From Bacteroidota bacterium (GTDB lineage: Bacteria; Bacteroidota; Bacteroidia; Chitinophagales; LD1): a DNA stretch of 64,000 bases. The notes below the pieces were generated by a model. That model saw only the letters and a program-made list of their open reading frames with translations, ran no database searches and had not been told where the DNA came from. Below, one piece after another: positions 34,426 to 44,347 of this stretch. The stretch is taken from contig CANJZE010000014.1 in NCBI GenBank assembly GCA_947479455.1, positions 1 through 64,000 on the forward strand, given 5' to 3'. The position numbers were made by a program, and so were the translations under genes. Numbering within the stretch: position 1 is the first letter of the stretch; every line of letters starts with the position of its first letter.

Positions 34426-36366
34426 ATGATAGCTGTATCCAATATTGAACTTCATTTCAGCGGACGGGTAATGTTCGGTGGAATTTCCTTCCTGATTAAC
34501 GACAATGATAAAATTGGCTTAACCGGTCGTAATGGTGCGGGCAAGTCAACGTTGCTTAAAGTGTTGAAAGGAATTCAGCCAATTGATGGAGGAGATATCA
34601 TGTATCCAAAAGGTACGGTGATTGGTTATTTACCACAGGAATTGCACTCGCAAAGTGACCTTACAGTAATGGAAGAAACCAAGAAAGCGTTTGAACTGGT
34701 GATGCAATACAATGAGGAGAAGGAGAAAATTATGCACGACATTGAAACGCGCACCGATTATGAAAGCGATAGTTACATGCAGTTGATTGAACGATTGGGT
34801 GAAGTAGAACATCAAATAGAAATTCATGGCGGTTATGGTGTGGAAGAACAAACAGAGCGGGTGTTGAAAGGTCTTGGATTTGACCCGGTGGATTTTGACA
34901 AGGAAATGAAAACGTTGAGCGGAGGCTGGCAGATGCGAGTAGAATTGGCAAAAATACTTTTAGCAAAACCCGATTTAGTTTTACTGGATGAGCCTACCAA
35001 TCACTTAGATATTGAATCGGTTTTGTGGCTCGAAAAATTTTTGAAAGATTACCCTGGCGCCATTATTATGGTGAGTCACGATAGAAGTTTTCTGGATAAT
35101 ATTACCACGCGCACGGTAGAAGTAGGTAATGGCGACATTGACGATTACAATGCACCGTACACGAAGTACGTTGAACTTAGAAAAGAAAGACGCGAACAAT
35201 TACTGGGAGCCAAGAAAAATCAGGATAGAGAAATTGCACAAATAGAACGCAACATTGATCGCTTTCGTGCTAAGGCAAGCAAGGCCACTTTTGCTCAGTC
35301 GTTGATCAAGAAGCTCGATAAAATGGAACGCGTAGAGGTGGAAGAAGAAGATGCCTCGGCAATGAATCTTCGTTTCCCTCATGCACAAGCAAGCGGTAAA
35401 GTTGTAGTAGAAGCAAAAAATATTTCAAAAAGTTTTGGAGAAAAGTTGGTGATAGACAAACAAAGCTTTCACATCAACCGTGGTGAAAAAATTGCTTTTG
35501 TGGGGAAAAACGGAATGGGCAAAACTACCCTCACACGAATTCTTGTAGACGGATTGGAGCATGAAGGTACTTTCACGCTTGGTCATAACGTTACTGTAGG
35601 TTACTACGCACAACACGCTGCCGATTCAATGGATGGAAGCGATCAGGTGCTAGATGTGGTTGATCGTGTAGCAACCGGAGACATACGCACGAAGCTGCGC
35701 GATATGCTGGGATGCTTTTTGTTTAAAGGCGATGATGTTTTCAAAAAAGTAAAAGTATTGAGCGGAGGAGAAAAAGGTCGTTTGGCTCTTTGCAAAATGA
35801 TTCTGGAACCACGAAATTTTTTGGTAATGGATGAACCTACGAATCACTTGGACATGATGAGCAAAGAAATTTTGAAGAACGCTATCAATCAATTTGAAGG
35901 AACCGTAGTTATAGTTTCGCACGATAGAGATTTTTTACATGGCCTTACTACCAAAACTTTTGAGTTTACTAAACAAGGTATCAAGGAACACATAGGCGAT
36001 ATCAACGATTTTTTAGAGAAGAAACAAGTAGAGGATATGCGCATGTTGGCGAAGAAAGAAGAAACCCCTAAATCACCTAAAGGGGACTTGAATACAAAAG
36101 ACAAATCCTCAACGTCCCCTTTAGGGGATTTAGGGGTTAAAGACCGCGAGAAAGAATTGAAGAAAATTAAAAGTGACATAGAAAAAAGCGAACAAAAAAT
36201 TTCGGACCTCGAAACAAAAATTGCAGAAACCGATAAAATGCTTGCCGACCAATCGCAGTTTCATGAACTTACTAAAGACCCCAACTTCTATTCTAATTAC
36301 GAGGCTTTAAAAAAGCAGTTGGAGAGTGAAATGAGTAATTGGGAGAAGTTAAGCGGGCAACTCTAA
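34426..36366 (+). CDS. ABC-F family ATPase
   Basis: The ATG at 34426 begins MIAVSNIELHFSGRV, a usual ABC-F start; a TTG at 34393 would add 11 residues. Two ABC domains: Walker A GRNGAGKS at 34-41 and GKNGMGKT at 360-367, signatures LSGGW (164) and LSGGE (446), Walker B LLDEPTNHLD and VMDEPTNHLD. Between them is the charged interdomain linker (about 245-315). There is no membrane domain; such proteins act on ribosomes. The C-terminal tail (about 550-646) is coiled coil. Within it the peptide TPKSPKGDL...SPLGDLGV is coded by a palindromic repeat (36063-36138). Confidence 0.92.
   Translation: MIAVSNIELHFSGRVMFGGISFLINDNDKIGLTGRNGAGKSTLLKVLKGIQPIDGGDIMYPKGTVIGYLPQELHSQSDLTVMEETKKAFELVMQYNEEKEKIMHDIETRTDYESDSYMQLIERLGEVEHQIEIHGGYGVEEQTERVLKGLGFDPVDFDKEMKTLSGGWQMRVELAKILLAKPDLVLLDEPTNHLDIESVLWLEKFLKDYPGAIIMVSHDRSFLDNITTRTVEVGNGDIDDYNAPYTKYVELRKERREQLLGAKKNQDREIAQIERNIDRFRAKASKATFAQSLIKKLDKMERVEVEEEDASAMNLRFPHAQASGKVVVEAKNISKSFGEKLVIDKQSFHINRGEKIAFVGKNGMGKTTLTRILVDGLEHEGTFTLGHNVTVGYYAQHAADSMDGSDQVLDVVDRVATGDIRTKLRDMLGCFLFKGDDVFKKVKVLSGGEKGRLALCKMILEPRNFLVMDEPTNHLDMMSKEILKNAINQFEGTVVIVSHDRDFLHGLTTKTFEFTKQGIKEHIGDINDFLEKKQVEDMRMLAKKEETPKSPKGDLNTKDKSSTSPLGDLGVKDREKELKKIKSDIEKSEQKISDLETKIAETDKMLADQSQFHELTKDPNFYSNYEALKKQLESEMSNWEKLSGQL
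36063..36138. repeat. In-frame palindromic repeat inside ABC-F
   Basis: The left arm (36063-36087, AACCCCTAAATCACCTAAAG...) and right arm (36114-36138, ending GGATTTAGGGGTT) are 25 bp each and pair at 24 of 25 positions around a 26-bp centre. The DNA is translated in frame within the C-terminal tail of the ABC-F protein. It looks like an inserted mobile palindrome tolerated in a flexible region. Confidence 0.8.
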
Positions 36367-37556
36367 GCCAACACTTCCGTTGTTTCTAAAACTTCGGAAA
36401 TTTTATTCTCACTAACATTTATTGTATCAGTTTCAGCAACCATAGAGTTTGGCTCGCTGTAAAACTGACTATACCAATTCCGCATTTTCATAATCGGTCC
36501 ATCGCCTTTAACCAGCAATGGTTTCTGTGCAAATTTTTTGCGCTCCCAAATCGCAATGTCATCATGAAATTGAGTGGTGGCTTCGCCCAATAAATACTTA
36601 ATAGAAAGCCCGAATGTTCCTTTTGGTGCATACACATAATCATCCATGCGCACTTTTAATTGTGCAATGGGGGTGAATGTTTTTACGAGCGTCATATCGC
36701 CTATCTCGGTATAAAATTTAAAAACCAAAAACCCGGGACCAAAAAAGGTAACTTCCGCTTTACCCCCTGCTCGCTCAATCTTTTTTCCGGTCTTTCGCCA
36801 ATGCAAATCGGCTTGGTCGGTAAACCATGCCAAATTTTTTTTGTCACCTTCTCCATATTGCAAATCGAGTTGGTGCTTAACCGTTACCCAACGGTTAGCA
36901 AACGGAATAGTGAGCAGGTCGTGCACATAAGCAAAGTGCGCGTGGTCGGCTCCATTCTCATTAAAATCTTGTAAGTGAATACGCAACACTTCCGAGGTTC
37001 TGCAATGAAACTTGAGTTCTGGTATTTCAGTGTAATGCCCTTCTGTATTCCAGGTTGGCAATTCATTGTTGGCATGATACCACACCATAATAATGCCCCA
37101 GTTTTCGTCAACAATCCATTTTTTTACTGCGGCACCCTGCGGCACTTTATCGCAGTAAGGAATATGCTCGCACTGTCCATCGGTATTGAACTCCCACGCA
37201 TGAAACGGACAAACCAAATTATTTCCTTTCACTTTTCCATAAGCTAAATTTGCATTCAAGTGCGGACAATAAACATCTAACACACCTACCTTTCCATCTT
37301 CTCCTCTAAACACTGCGAGCTTTTGACCCAGCACCGTGGTTTCTACTACTTGTCCCTTTTTAACCATGTCAGAAGGTCCCAAACTAAACCAGCCGTTAGG
37401 GAACGGTGGCGGATAAGTTTTTGCGCGCTCCTTTTCATATTCCTCGTCAAACGCCAGCTTGTGTCTTTTTTTACCAAGCACAAAAATCTGTAAATACAAA
37501 ATGGTAAATGCGACTACTATTAGAAGTAGAATAACCAGAAGAATTTTTGAAAGCAT
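36363..37556 (-). CDS. Membrane-anchored Rieske oxygenase, cholesterol 7-desaturase-like
   Basis: The 397 residues start with a membrane helix (about 4-28). The Rieske [2Fe-2S] site is C97-x-H99 ... C116-x2-H119 (YCPHLNANLA, CPFHAWEF). The mononuclear iron site is D204, H207, H212 (NGADHAHFAYVH), with an acidic third ligand likely at 332-333 (FHDDIAIWE). The N-terminal anchor, PPPFPNGWF, the LAVFRGEDGKVGVLD stretch and NENGADHAHF resemble the Neverland/DAF-36 sterol 7-desaturase group more than plain ring-hydroxylating dioxygenases. The sterol substrate is inference. The gene overlaps the convergent ABC-F stop by 4 bp. Confidence 0.8.
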   Translation of the reverse strand: MLSKILLVILLLIVVAFTILYLQIFVLGKKRHKLAFDEEYEKERAKTYPPPFPNGWFSLGPSDMVKKGQVVETTVLGQKLAVFRGEDGKVGVLDVYCPHLNANLAYGKVKGNNLVCPFHAWEFNTDGQCEHIPYCDKVPQGAAVKKWIVDENWGIIMVWYHANNELPTWNTEGHYTEIPELKFHCRTSEVLRIHLQDFNENGADHAHFAYVHDLLTIPFANRWVTVKHQLDLQYGEGDKKNLAWFTDQADLHWRKTGKKIERAGGKAEVTFFGPGFLVFKFYTEIGDMTLVKTFTPIAQLKVRMDDYVYAPKGTFGLSIKYLLGEATTQFHDDIAIWERKKFAQKPLLVKGDGPIMKMRNWYSQFYSEPNSMVAETDTINVSENKISEVLETTEVLA

Positions 37557-37891
37557 GTTCGTTTATTGAAACTTTTTTTGAAGTGGTGAATAAAAAGAAA
37601 AAAATTTGTGTGAAGCAGAATGGTATTGACTGCCTAAAAAGAAGCAAACCAAACCATATTCTCCGGTTTAATGATTACGAAAGCAAACCGATTCCAGGTT
37701 CGCGCACCGGCAAAAAAGTATTCGCGTTGTGTATGGCTTTGGAATAGACACTACTTCGAGATTTCATAGTACCGTTTTAAATGATTTTACTTTTCTTTCC
37801 ATTACGTAGCTTACAGAACCATTGTATTCATTGTCTATGATTTTTTTTGGTAAAACTGAAAAGAACAAGGTGAGTATGCGGAATCAATCTC
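37557..37891. other. Gap of about 335 bp without an assignable gene
   Basis: A plus-strand frame reads KPNHILRFNDYESKPIPGSR and on to a stop near 37746; on the minus strand a 30-codon ATG frame exists near 37680-37770. Neither resembles a known family, and neither has a promoter or terminator. The stretch may hold a decayed gene. The promoter of the Rieske gene should be here but no good TAnnTTTG was found. Confidence 0.35.
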
Positions 37892-38776
37892 TTACGGATT
37901 GGGAATTATTGAAATCTCTTCTTGTAATTTTCCATCACGAAACATTCGGAGATAATGTTTCTTGTTATCCATTTCATCGCTGCCTATTTGATAGTTGTAA
38001 CCGTATTCGCCTTCGCGCTGCGTTTCGTTTACATACACTTTTTTCATGTGGTTGTCTTCGTCAAATAATGCCACCAGTATTTTTGAACTTCTTGAAAAAC
38101 TGTAACTCAAACTGCCGGAGTAAACGGTGCGTGTGGTAATGGTGCGTTGTGGTGCTGAATAAGATGCGGCAGATGTTTCTTCATAAATCTGAGTGGGTAA
38201 AATTCCTTTTGCCTTGGCTACAAACCTTCGCAGGTCGTACATCATTGTAGTGTCTTCGCTGTAAATAGAAGAGAGTGCATAATCATTCGTAAAACACCAG
38301 ACTGCATTTTGCGCGGCATCGGTTTGATATTTTTTTCGGTTCAACAGTTCAGTAAGCCCAAGTAAATTTCCGTTCGCGCGATTGCGCAAAACAAATTTTG
38401 CATCAGAAGACGGTGCGCCATCATGCGCTTCGGTGCACATGGCATAAATGCGATAGTTCTTTTTTTGTTTCGATGGAAGTTTTACGATAAGCGTTTGTGT
38501 AACAATCATAGTTTGTAACGAAGAATCATCGGGAACTAATTTATAGCCGTATTCGAGATTCAGATTCAGGTTTTCATTTGAAGCATTGCTTAGTTCCATA
38601 GCCATGCAGGGACCGTGATGTGAAGACGATGCCCCGTGAAACAAAGTGTCGGGCTTTGCACCGCTCATATTTATATGCACTAATTTTTTCTGAACGGCTT
38701 CTGAAAGTTTGTAGGAAGTTTCGGCTGATGTTTTTATAATGAAAAAAAAGAGGAAGAAAAGGTATGTAGCTTTCAT
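37892..38776 (-). CDS. Secreted protein of unknown function
   Basis: The ATG at 38776 opens a signal peptide (MKATYLFFLFFFIIKTSA). The 294 residues hold HGPCMAMELSN, then a beta-sandwich-like stretch and a run of polar residues near the end (SGSLSYSFSRSSKI). No catalytic motif or sorting domain is visible. It may be a periplasmic or surface protein. The upstream frame up to 38851 comes from a repeat (38797-38872) and is not thought to be coding. Confidence 0.7.
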   Translation of the reverse strand: MKATYLFFLFFFIIKTSAETSYKLSEAVQKKLVHINMSGAKPDTLFHGASSSHHGPCMAMELSNASNENLNLNLEYGYKLVPDDSSLQTMIVTQTLIVKLPSKQKKNYRIYAMCTEAHDGAPSSDAKFVLRNRANGNLLGLTELLNRKKYQTDAAQNAVWCFTNDYALSSIYSEDTTMMYDLRRFVAKAKGILPTQIYEETSAASYSAPQRTITTRTVYSGSLSYSFSRSSKILVALFDEDNHMKKVYVNETQREGEYGYNYQIGSDEMDNKKHYLRMFRDGKLQEEISIIPNP

Positions 38777-38796
38777 ACAAGTTTGGTTTAAGATAC

Positions 38797-38872
38797 TTAC
38801 ACAAAGGCGCAAAGGCACAAAGTGTGAAAGTGAAGAGTTGTAGTTCTTCATGCCTTCGCGTCTTTGTGTAAC
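38797..38872. repeat. Inverted repeat with ACACAAAGGCGCAAAGG arms
   Basis: TTACACAAAGGCGCAAAGG (from 38797) pairs with the reverse of CCTTCGCGTCTTTGTGTAA (to about 38871), two mismatches over 21 bp, around a 34-bp centre. It lies between divergent genes (secreted protein on -, udk on +) and so would sit in both leader RNAs. Confidence 0.65.
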
Positions 38873-38936
38873 GATGTCTTTTGTAGTAATAACGCATCAT
38901 ACACCTCATTTATTATCTTGCGCAAAAAATTATTTC

Positions 38937-39557
38937 ATGCTGATTATAGGAATAGCGGGCGGCTCGGGCTCGGGTAAAACTACGGTGGTAAAAAAAGTGA
39001 TGAGTTCGTTTTCTACGCATCAGGTAACCATTGTTTCGCAGGATAGTTATTACAAAGACAACAGCCATATTTCAATGGCGGAGCGCGTCAATATCAACTT
39101 CGACCATCCCGAAAGCATTGAGTTTGATTTGTTGGTGGAGCACATGAAACAACTGCGCGCTGGCAAAGCTATTGAAGAGCCCGTGTATGATTACATCACT
39201 TCAACCCGAATGAAAGAAACCATTCACGTAGAGCCGAACCACGTAATTATTGTAGAAGGTATTTTGCTTTTTACCGATAAGCGCGTACGCGACCTGTGTG
39301 ATATAAAAGTGTTTGTAGATGCCGAGCCCGATGACCGCCTCATCCGCATTATTGAGCGCGATATGCGCGAGCGCGCCAGAACCGCGCAGCAGGTCATTGA
39401 ACGCTATGCAGTCGTGAAAGAAATGCACGTGCAGTTTATAGAGCCCACCAAACGGTTTGTAGATATTATTATTCCGCAGGGCGGAGAAAACAAAGTGGCT
39501 ATTGATATGCTGGTGGCTACCATTAAACAAAAACTATTGCAGGAAAATGCCCGATGA
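38937..39557 (+). CDS. udk: Uridine kinase
   Basis: Udk phosphorylates uridine and cytidine in pyrimidine salvage. The ATG at 38937 begins MLIIGIAGGSGSGKTT with the P-loop at residues 8-15. Further family marks are VSQDSYYKD, FDHPES, and IVEGILLFTD. The length of 206 residues is typical. A longer frame to 38850 comes from the upstream repeat. Confidence 0.95.
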   Translation: MLIIGIAGGSGSGKTTVVKKVMSSFSTHQVTIVSQDSYYKDNSHISMAERVNINFDHPESIEFDLLVEHMKQLRAGKAIEEPVYDYITSTRMKETIHVEPNHVIIVEGILLFTDKRVRDLCDIKVFVDAEPDDRLIRIIERDMRERARTAQQVIERYAVVKEMHVQFIEPTKRFVDIIIPQGGENKVAIDMLVATIKQKLLQENAR

Positions 39558-39630
39558 ATTTTGCCGCAGATAAAATTTCGGAGACAGTTGGAATTATTAT
39601 CAAAGATTTAAGAATCTCGCTCACTACATT

Positions 39631-40755
<1,125 letters not shown>

Positions 40756-40819
40756 TTTCGCACAAGATTAATAACTAAATACATTGCCACAACGCGTACA
40801 TTAAAGGAGGACAAACACG

Positions 40820-40942
40820 ATTTGCGAACAACGATTAACGATTGCAGATTAACGAAGTAAACAGCCGAAATAATTCACTCGGGAATTTGCGTTTTTTGTA
40901 TTCACTTCTGCATTCTACAATCGTTAATCTTCAATCGCAAAT
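40820..40942. repeat. 123-bp imperfect palindrome built of heptads (copy B)
   Basis: Ends are ATTTGCGA (40820-40827) and TCGCAAAT (40935-40942). Left-arm units are ATTTGCG, AACAACG, ATTAACG, ATTGCAG, ATTAACG, AAGTAAA, then ACAGCCG. Right-arm units are CTTCTGC, ATTCTAC, AATCGTT, AATCTTC, AATCGCA, AATCAAA. Compared with copy A the fourth base of the left end changed A to T and the matching base of the right end changed T to A. It lies between the GT4 gene and the true end of the DUF5686 gene. Confidence 0.75.
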
Positions 40943-40958
40943 CAAAAAAGATTTCTGC

Positions 40959-43511
40959 TCAGAACTGTATTTGCAAACCCGCTCTCACTCCGAAATTTCC
41001 ATAACGGAAACTAAATGCCGAGCCTCGTTTATCCAAATGCGTGGCGCGCCAAAACATATCTACCCGAAATATTTTCAGAATGTTTTCTATCCCGAAACTG
41101 AATTCCATCAACGGTATTTTATCTGCCACCTGCAATTATATAATGCCTTTGTTAGCGGGGTTGTCTTTCATGTTTGCATAATTCGCTGCATAGTTTGCGC
41201 GCGATATATCGCCCCACCACATGCGCATGCTCCACACTTCGCGCCATTTTAATTTTCGAATTCCCGGAATGCGATTCAATAGAATACCACCGAGATGATG
41301 ATTGATAATGACACTCACATATCGGTCGGCAATAAACTGGTAATCTCGAATGGTGTTGAAACCACCCGCGTTGTAAATGTATGTTTCCGAGGCATTGGGC
41401 ATATTCAAAAATAAAAACGGCAGCGTGCCGAATGTTTTTCCCACTTCCAGCTGAAAATAAATTCTGCCAATGGGTCCAAGTGGCTCGTTATCGCTGATGC
41501 CACAGGCAATGCGCTGATAATTGAATTCACCTTTCATTACACGTTTGGCACCAATACCATATTGCAGATACACAATTGGATATTTGCTGCCTAAACTAAG
41601 GCGGTTAAATTCTCCGCTCACAAATTTTTCTTGCCAGGCAAATCGTTGCGTAAAAACAAACTCGCTGATGGTTGCAGAACTAATATCGGTGTTCTTGCGC
41701 AAGTCTTTTTCGCTGGTGTGGTAACTGAATTTAAAATCGTCCAATGGTTGCAGATAACGATTTACGAAGCCGAATTTCATAGAGTAACCAAGCTTCCACT
41801 CTTTATAAAAATCTGCTTTCAGTTCGCGAACGGCTACGAGCTTCATTGGAATATATTTTCCTTCTTCCACCCTTCGCACTCCGAAGTTCGTCAGCAATCC
41901 GCCATTGCCGAAATAGTTGTTGTAGTTGGAAATGGATGAAAGATCGCTGCGGTAAGTAGCACCAATACTTATACGTGGTGATTTTTTAAGCAGCCACAAA
42001 AACTCGGCACCATATTTCACTTTCAAATCACGAAAGCCGAAAGCTGCATAGCCGCCAAACATCACGGTCTTGCTGAATTTATTACTCGTGGTTATTCCGA
42101 ATTTCAAACGCCAGCCCTCTACTTTGTTATTACTCACAAACGAAAAAATATTGCCGATAGAAACGGGGCCAAGGTCTTTGTAGCCGAGATAAATGGTCTG
42201 AATCAAATCGAGATACGTTTTCATGATAGGCAGATTGCGTAACGTGTCAATCATGGTATAAACTTTCTGCTCGGTAAACGAAAGTGTATCGTGCCGAATC
42301 GAATTCCAGTAAGCTGCACTTCGAAGATTAGCGGAGTCGTTGATTGTAATATCAGTTTTTTCTTTTTTGAAAAGTGAATCGAGTGTCTGCGCTGTTTCGT
42401 TCACTAAAAAGTTTTTGTAGCTCGCTGTTTTGCGACCAATCAAACCCGGAGCTTTCTGCGGCTTAATAAAATTGATAATCAGTTTTTCTTTTTTGAGCAT
42501 CCATACGGAATCTTTCACCGGCACAAACTCATTGTATAAACTAATCTTCTTTACAAAATTCACATCCGCATCGCTTGTTACCTTCATGCTAATTTGCTTG
42601 AGCGCAAAAACAGAATCGGCAATCCACATATCGCCTTCAAAAGTTAAACCGCCTTTGCTCTTGGGTAGAAACTGAATTTTATAACACCAGAAATTATCAA
42701 TCATCTGGCTATCGATTAAATAGTAGAAGTAACTCACCATGCCAACCTGCGACAAGGGCGAAACAAACTGTCGTTTCATTAACTCAATCCAATCGGCATA
42801 CACATCGCTTTCAATGTACATGTTGCCCAAAAACTGCGTAATGCTCATGTCGTTAATGCCCGATACTTTCGATGCTTTAATAATTTCTCTTCGATCAATT
42901 GGGGTTTTGCGGTAATGAAAATCGGAAACAGTTTCGCTGAGGAAGAAAGGAAGAAACGGTTTTTCTTCAGTAGTAGAATCTATGTTGTTGAATACAAATT
43001 TGAATGGTTTAAAAATTTTCCGGTTTTTGAATTTTTCACTCAAATCATCTAAATCAATTTCAATTTTGTTGTAGGCTTCGTAGCCATACGAATCGAGTTT
43101 CTGTTTGTTGTGCGAATGTTTTCGCGCCACAGTTTCTTTTACAATTCGCAAAGCGGGGTTCACACCCGGCACAATTATTACTTCCTGCAAGTTGTAATCG
43201 GCACGTTCTAATTGAAAGTTGATGATTTGCTCTTTTGCAACAGAAATTTTTCGAAACGTTTTGTTGTAACCTATAGATGAAGCACACAGCGAATCGGCAG
43301 GAAGTTTTACTTCAAATTTGTATTTGCCGTCAAAATCAGTTTGTGTTCCTATACTAGTTCCGCGAATGAAAATATTGGCGAACGACACAGCTTCTTCGGT
43401 TTGTTTGTCGGTTACTTTGCCCGATATTATTACCGTTTGTGCATTGGCAATTACCCCAAGCAATAAAAAGGTAATTGCAAAAAAAACAGAAAGCAATCGT
43501 GTTAATTTCAA
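40959..43511 (-). CDS. DUF5686 outer-membrane protein with in-frame stop
   Basis: A TTG at 43511 gives a clean signal peptide (KLTRLLSVFFAITFLLLG...NAQ); a frame to 43553 also starts with TTG and has no signal character. A CarboxypepD_reg-like domain (VIISGKVTDKQTEEAVSFAN) follows, then a long middle and a C-terminal barrel of DUF5686 type. The frame stops at TAA 41136-41138 after NPANKGII. The same frame continues for 58 more codons (LQVADKIPLMEFSFGIENIL, RVDMFWRATHL, ending GLQIQF) to TGA 40959-40961. That tail has the barrel strands and terminal Phe that complete the fold, so the TAA is a nonsense mutation, error, or recoded stop. Confidence 0.85.
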
Positions 43512-43564
43512 AATATAAATCTGAGTTGAAAATGTAATTTCGGACTTTACCAAAATAGAACTTT

Positions 43565-44338
43565 ATGAGCGAATTAAAAATTATCTCTTATAACGTAAAC
43601 GGAATTCGCGCTGCATCTAAAAAAGGATTAGCCGATTGGCTCAAGCAAATAAATGCCGATGTGGTTTGTGTGCAGGAAATAAAAGTTGCTCGTGAAGATT
43701 TTGACCCTTCTGCTTTTGAAGCACTGGGTTATTACACCAATATTTTTCCTGCGGTAAAAAAAGGATACAGCGGTGTGGCGGTTTTTTCAAAGCAAAAACC
43801 CGATAAGGTGGTAGAAGGTTGCGGCATACAAAAGTATGATGATGAAGGAAGAAACCTTCGCATTGATTTAGGCGACCTCAGTATTATGAGTGCTTATTTT
43901 CCGAGTGGTACCACGGGCGATGAACGCCAGGGAGTGAAGATGAATTACCTAGCAGATTTTATAAAAGCCATAACTGATTTACAAAAGAAGAGAACGAAAC
44001 TGATTGTTTGTGGCGATTATAATATTTGTCACAAACCCATTGACATTCATAATCCTGTTTCGAATAAAGATACTTCGGGTTTTAAACCTGAAGAGCGTGA
44101 ATGGATGGAACAATATTTCAATGCGGGATTCATAGATACGTTTCGCTATTTCAATAAAGAGCCGCATCAGTATTCCTGGTGGAGCCAGCGGTTTAATTCG
44201 CGGGCACAAAACAAAGGGTGGCGTATTGACTACATTGCCGTGACAAAAAACCTGGAAAAAAATTTAGTCGAAGCGCGCATGTTTCAGGATGCTGTGCATA
44301 GTGACCATTGTCCTGTCTATTGTAAATTGAAATTCTAA
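43565..44338 (+). CDS. xth: Exodeoxyribonuclease III
   Basis: This AP endonuclease/3' exonuclease of base-excision repair has 257 residues. Motifs in order: SYNVNGIRAA (N in the active site), CVQEIKV (metal Glu), SAYFPSG, CGDYNICHKPID (D, N), and HSDHCPV at the C-terminus (catalytic His). Start ATG 43565. It is divergent from the DUF5686 gene with a short shared region, and is followed after 9 bp by the ceramidase-like gene. Confidence 0.95.
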   Translation: MSELKIISYNVNGIRAASKKGLADWLKQINADVVCVQEIKVAREDFDPSAFEALGYYTNIFPAVKKGYSGVAVFSKQKPDKVVEGCGIQKYDDEGRNLRIDLGDLSIMSAYFPSGTTGDERQGVKMNYLADFIKAITDLQKKRTKLIVCGDYNICHKPIDIHNPVSNKDTSGFKPEEREWMEQYFNAGFIDTFRYFNKEPHQYSWWSQRFNSRAQNKGWRIDYIAVTKNLEKNLVEARMFQDAVHSDHCPVYCKLKF

Positions 44339-44347
44339 TTCAAACAA

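Noticed and set aside
34426..36366. ABC exporter ATPase
   Set aside because: Two fused ABC domains, a charged linker and no membrane domain mark an ABC-F ribosome-associated protein.
37547..37747. Plus-strand frame of 66 codons upstream of the Rieske gene
   Set aside because: Its start overlaps the Rieske start on the other strand and no family or promoter supports it. It may be a relic, so it is only mentioned in the gap entry.
41136..41138. Genome-wide reassignment of TAA as a sense codon
   Set aside because: Many well-defined genes in the window end in TAA at the expected length (for example thiL, gldM and fumC), so the code is standard.
40842..41252. Plus-strand open frame of 136 codons
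   Set aside because: It is antisense to the true C-terminal end of the DUF5686 gene and to a heptad repeat; its composition is not coding-like.
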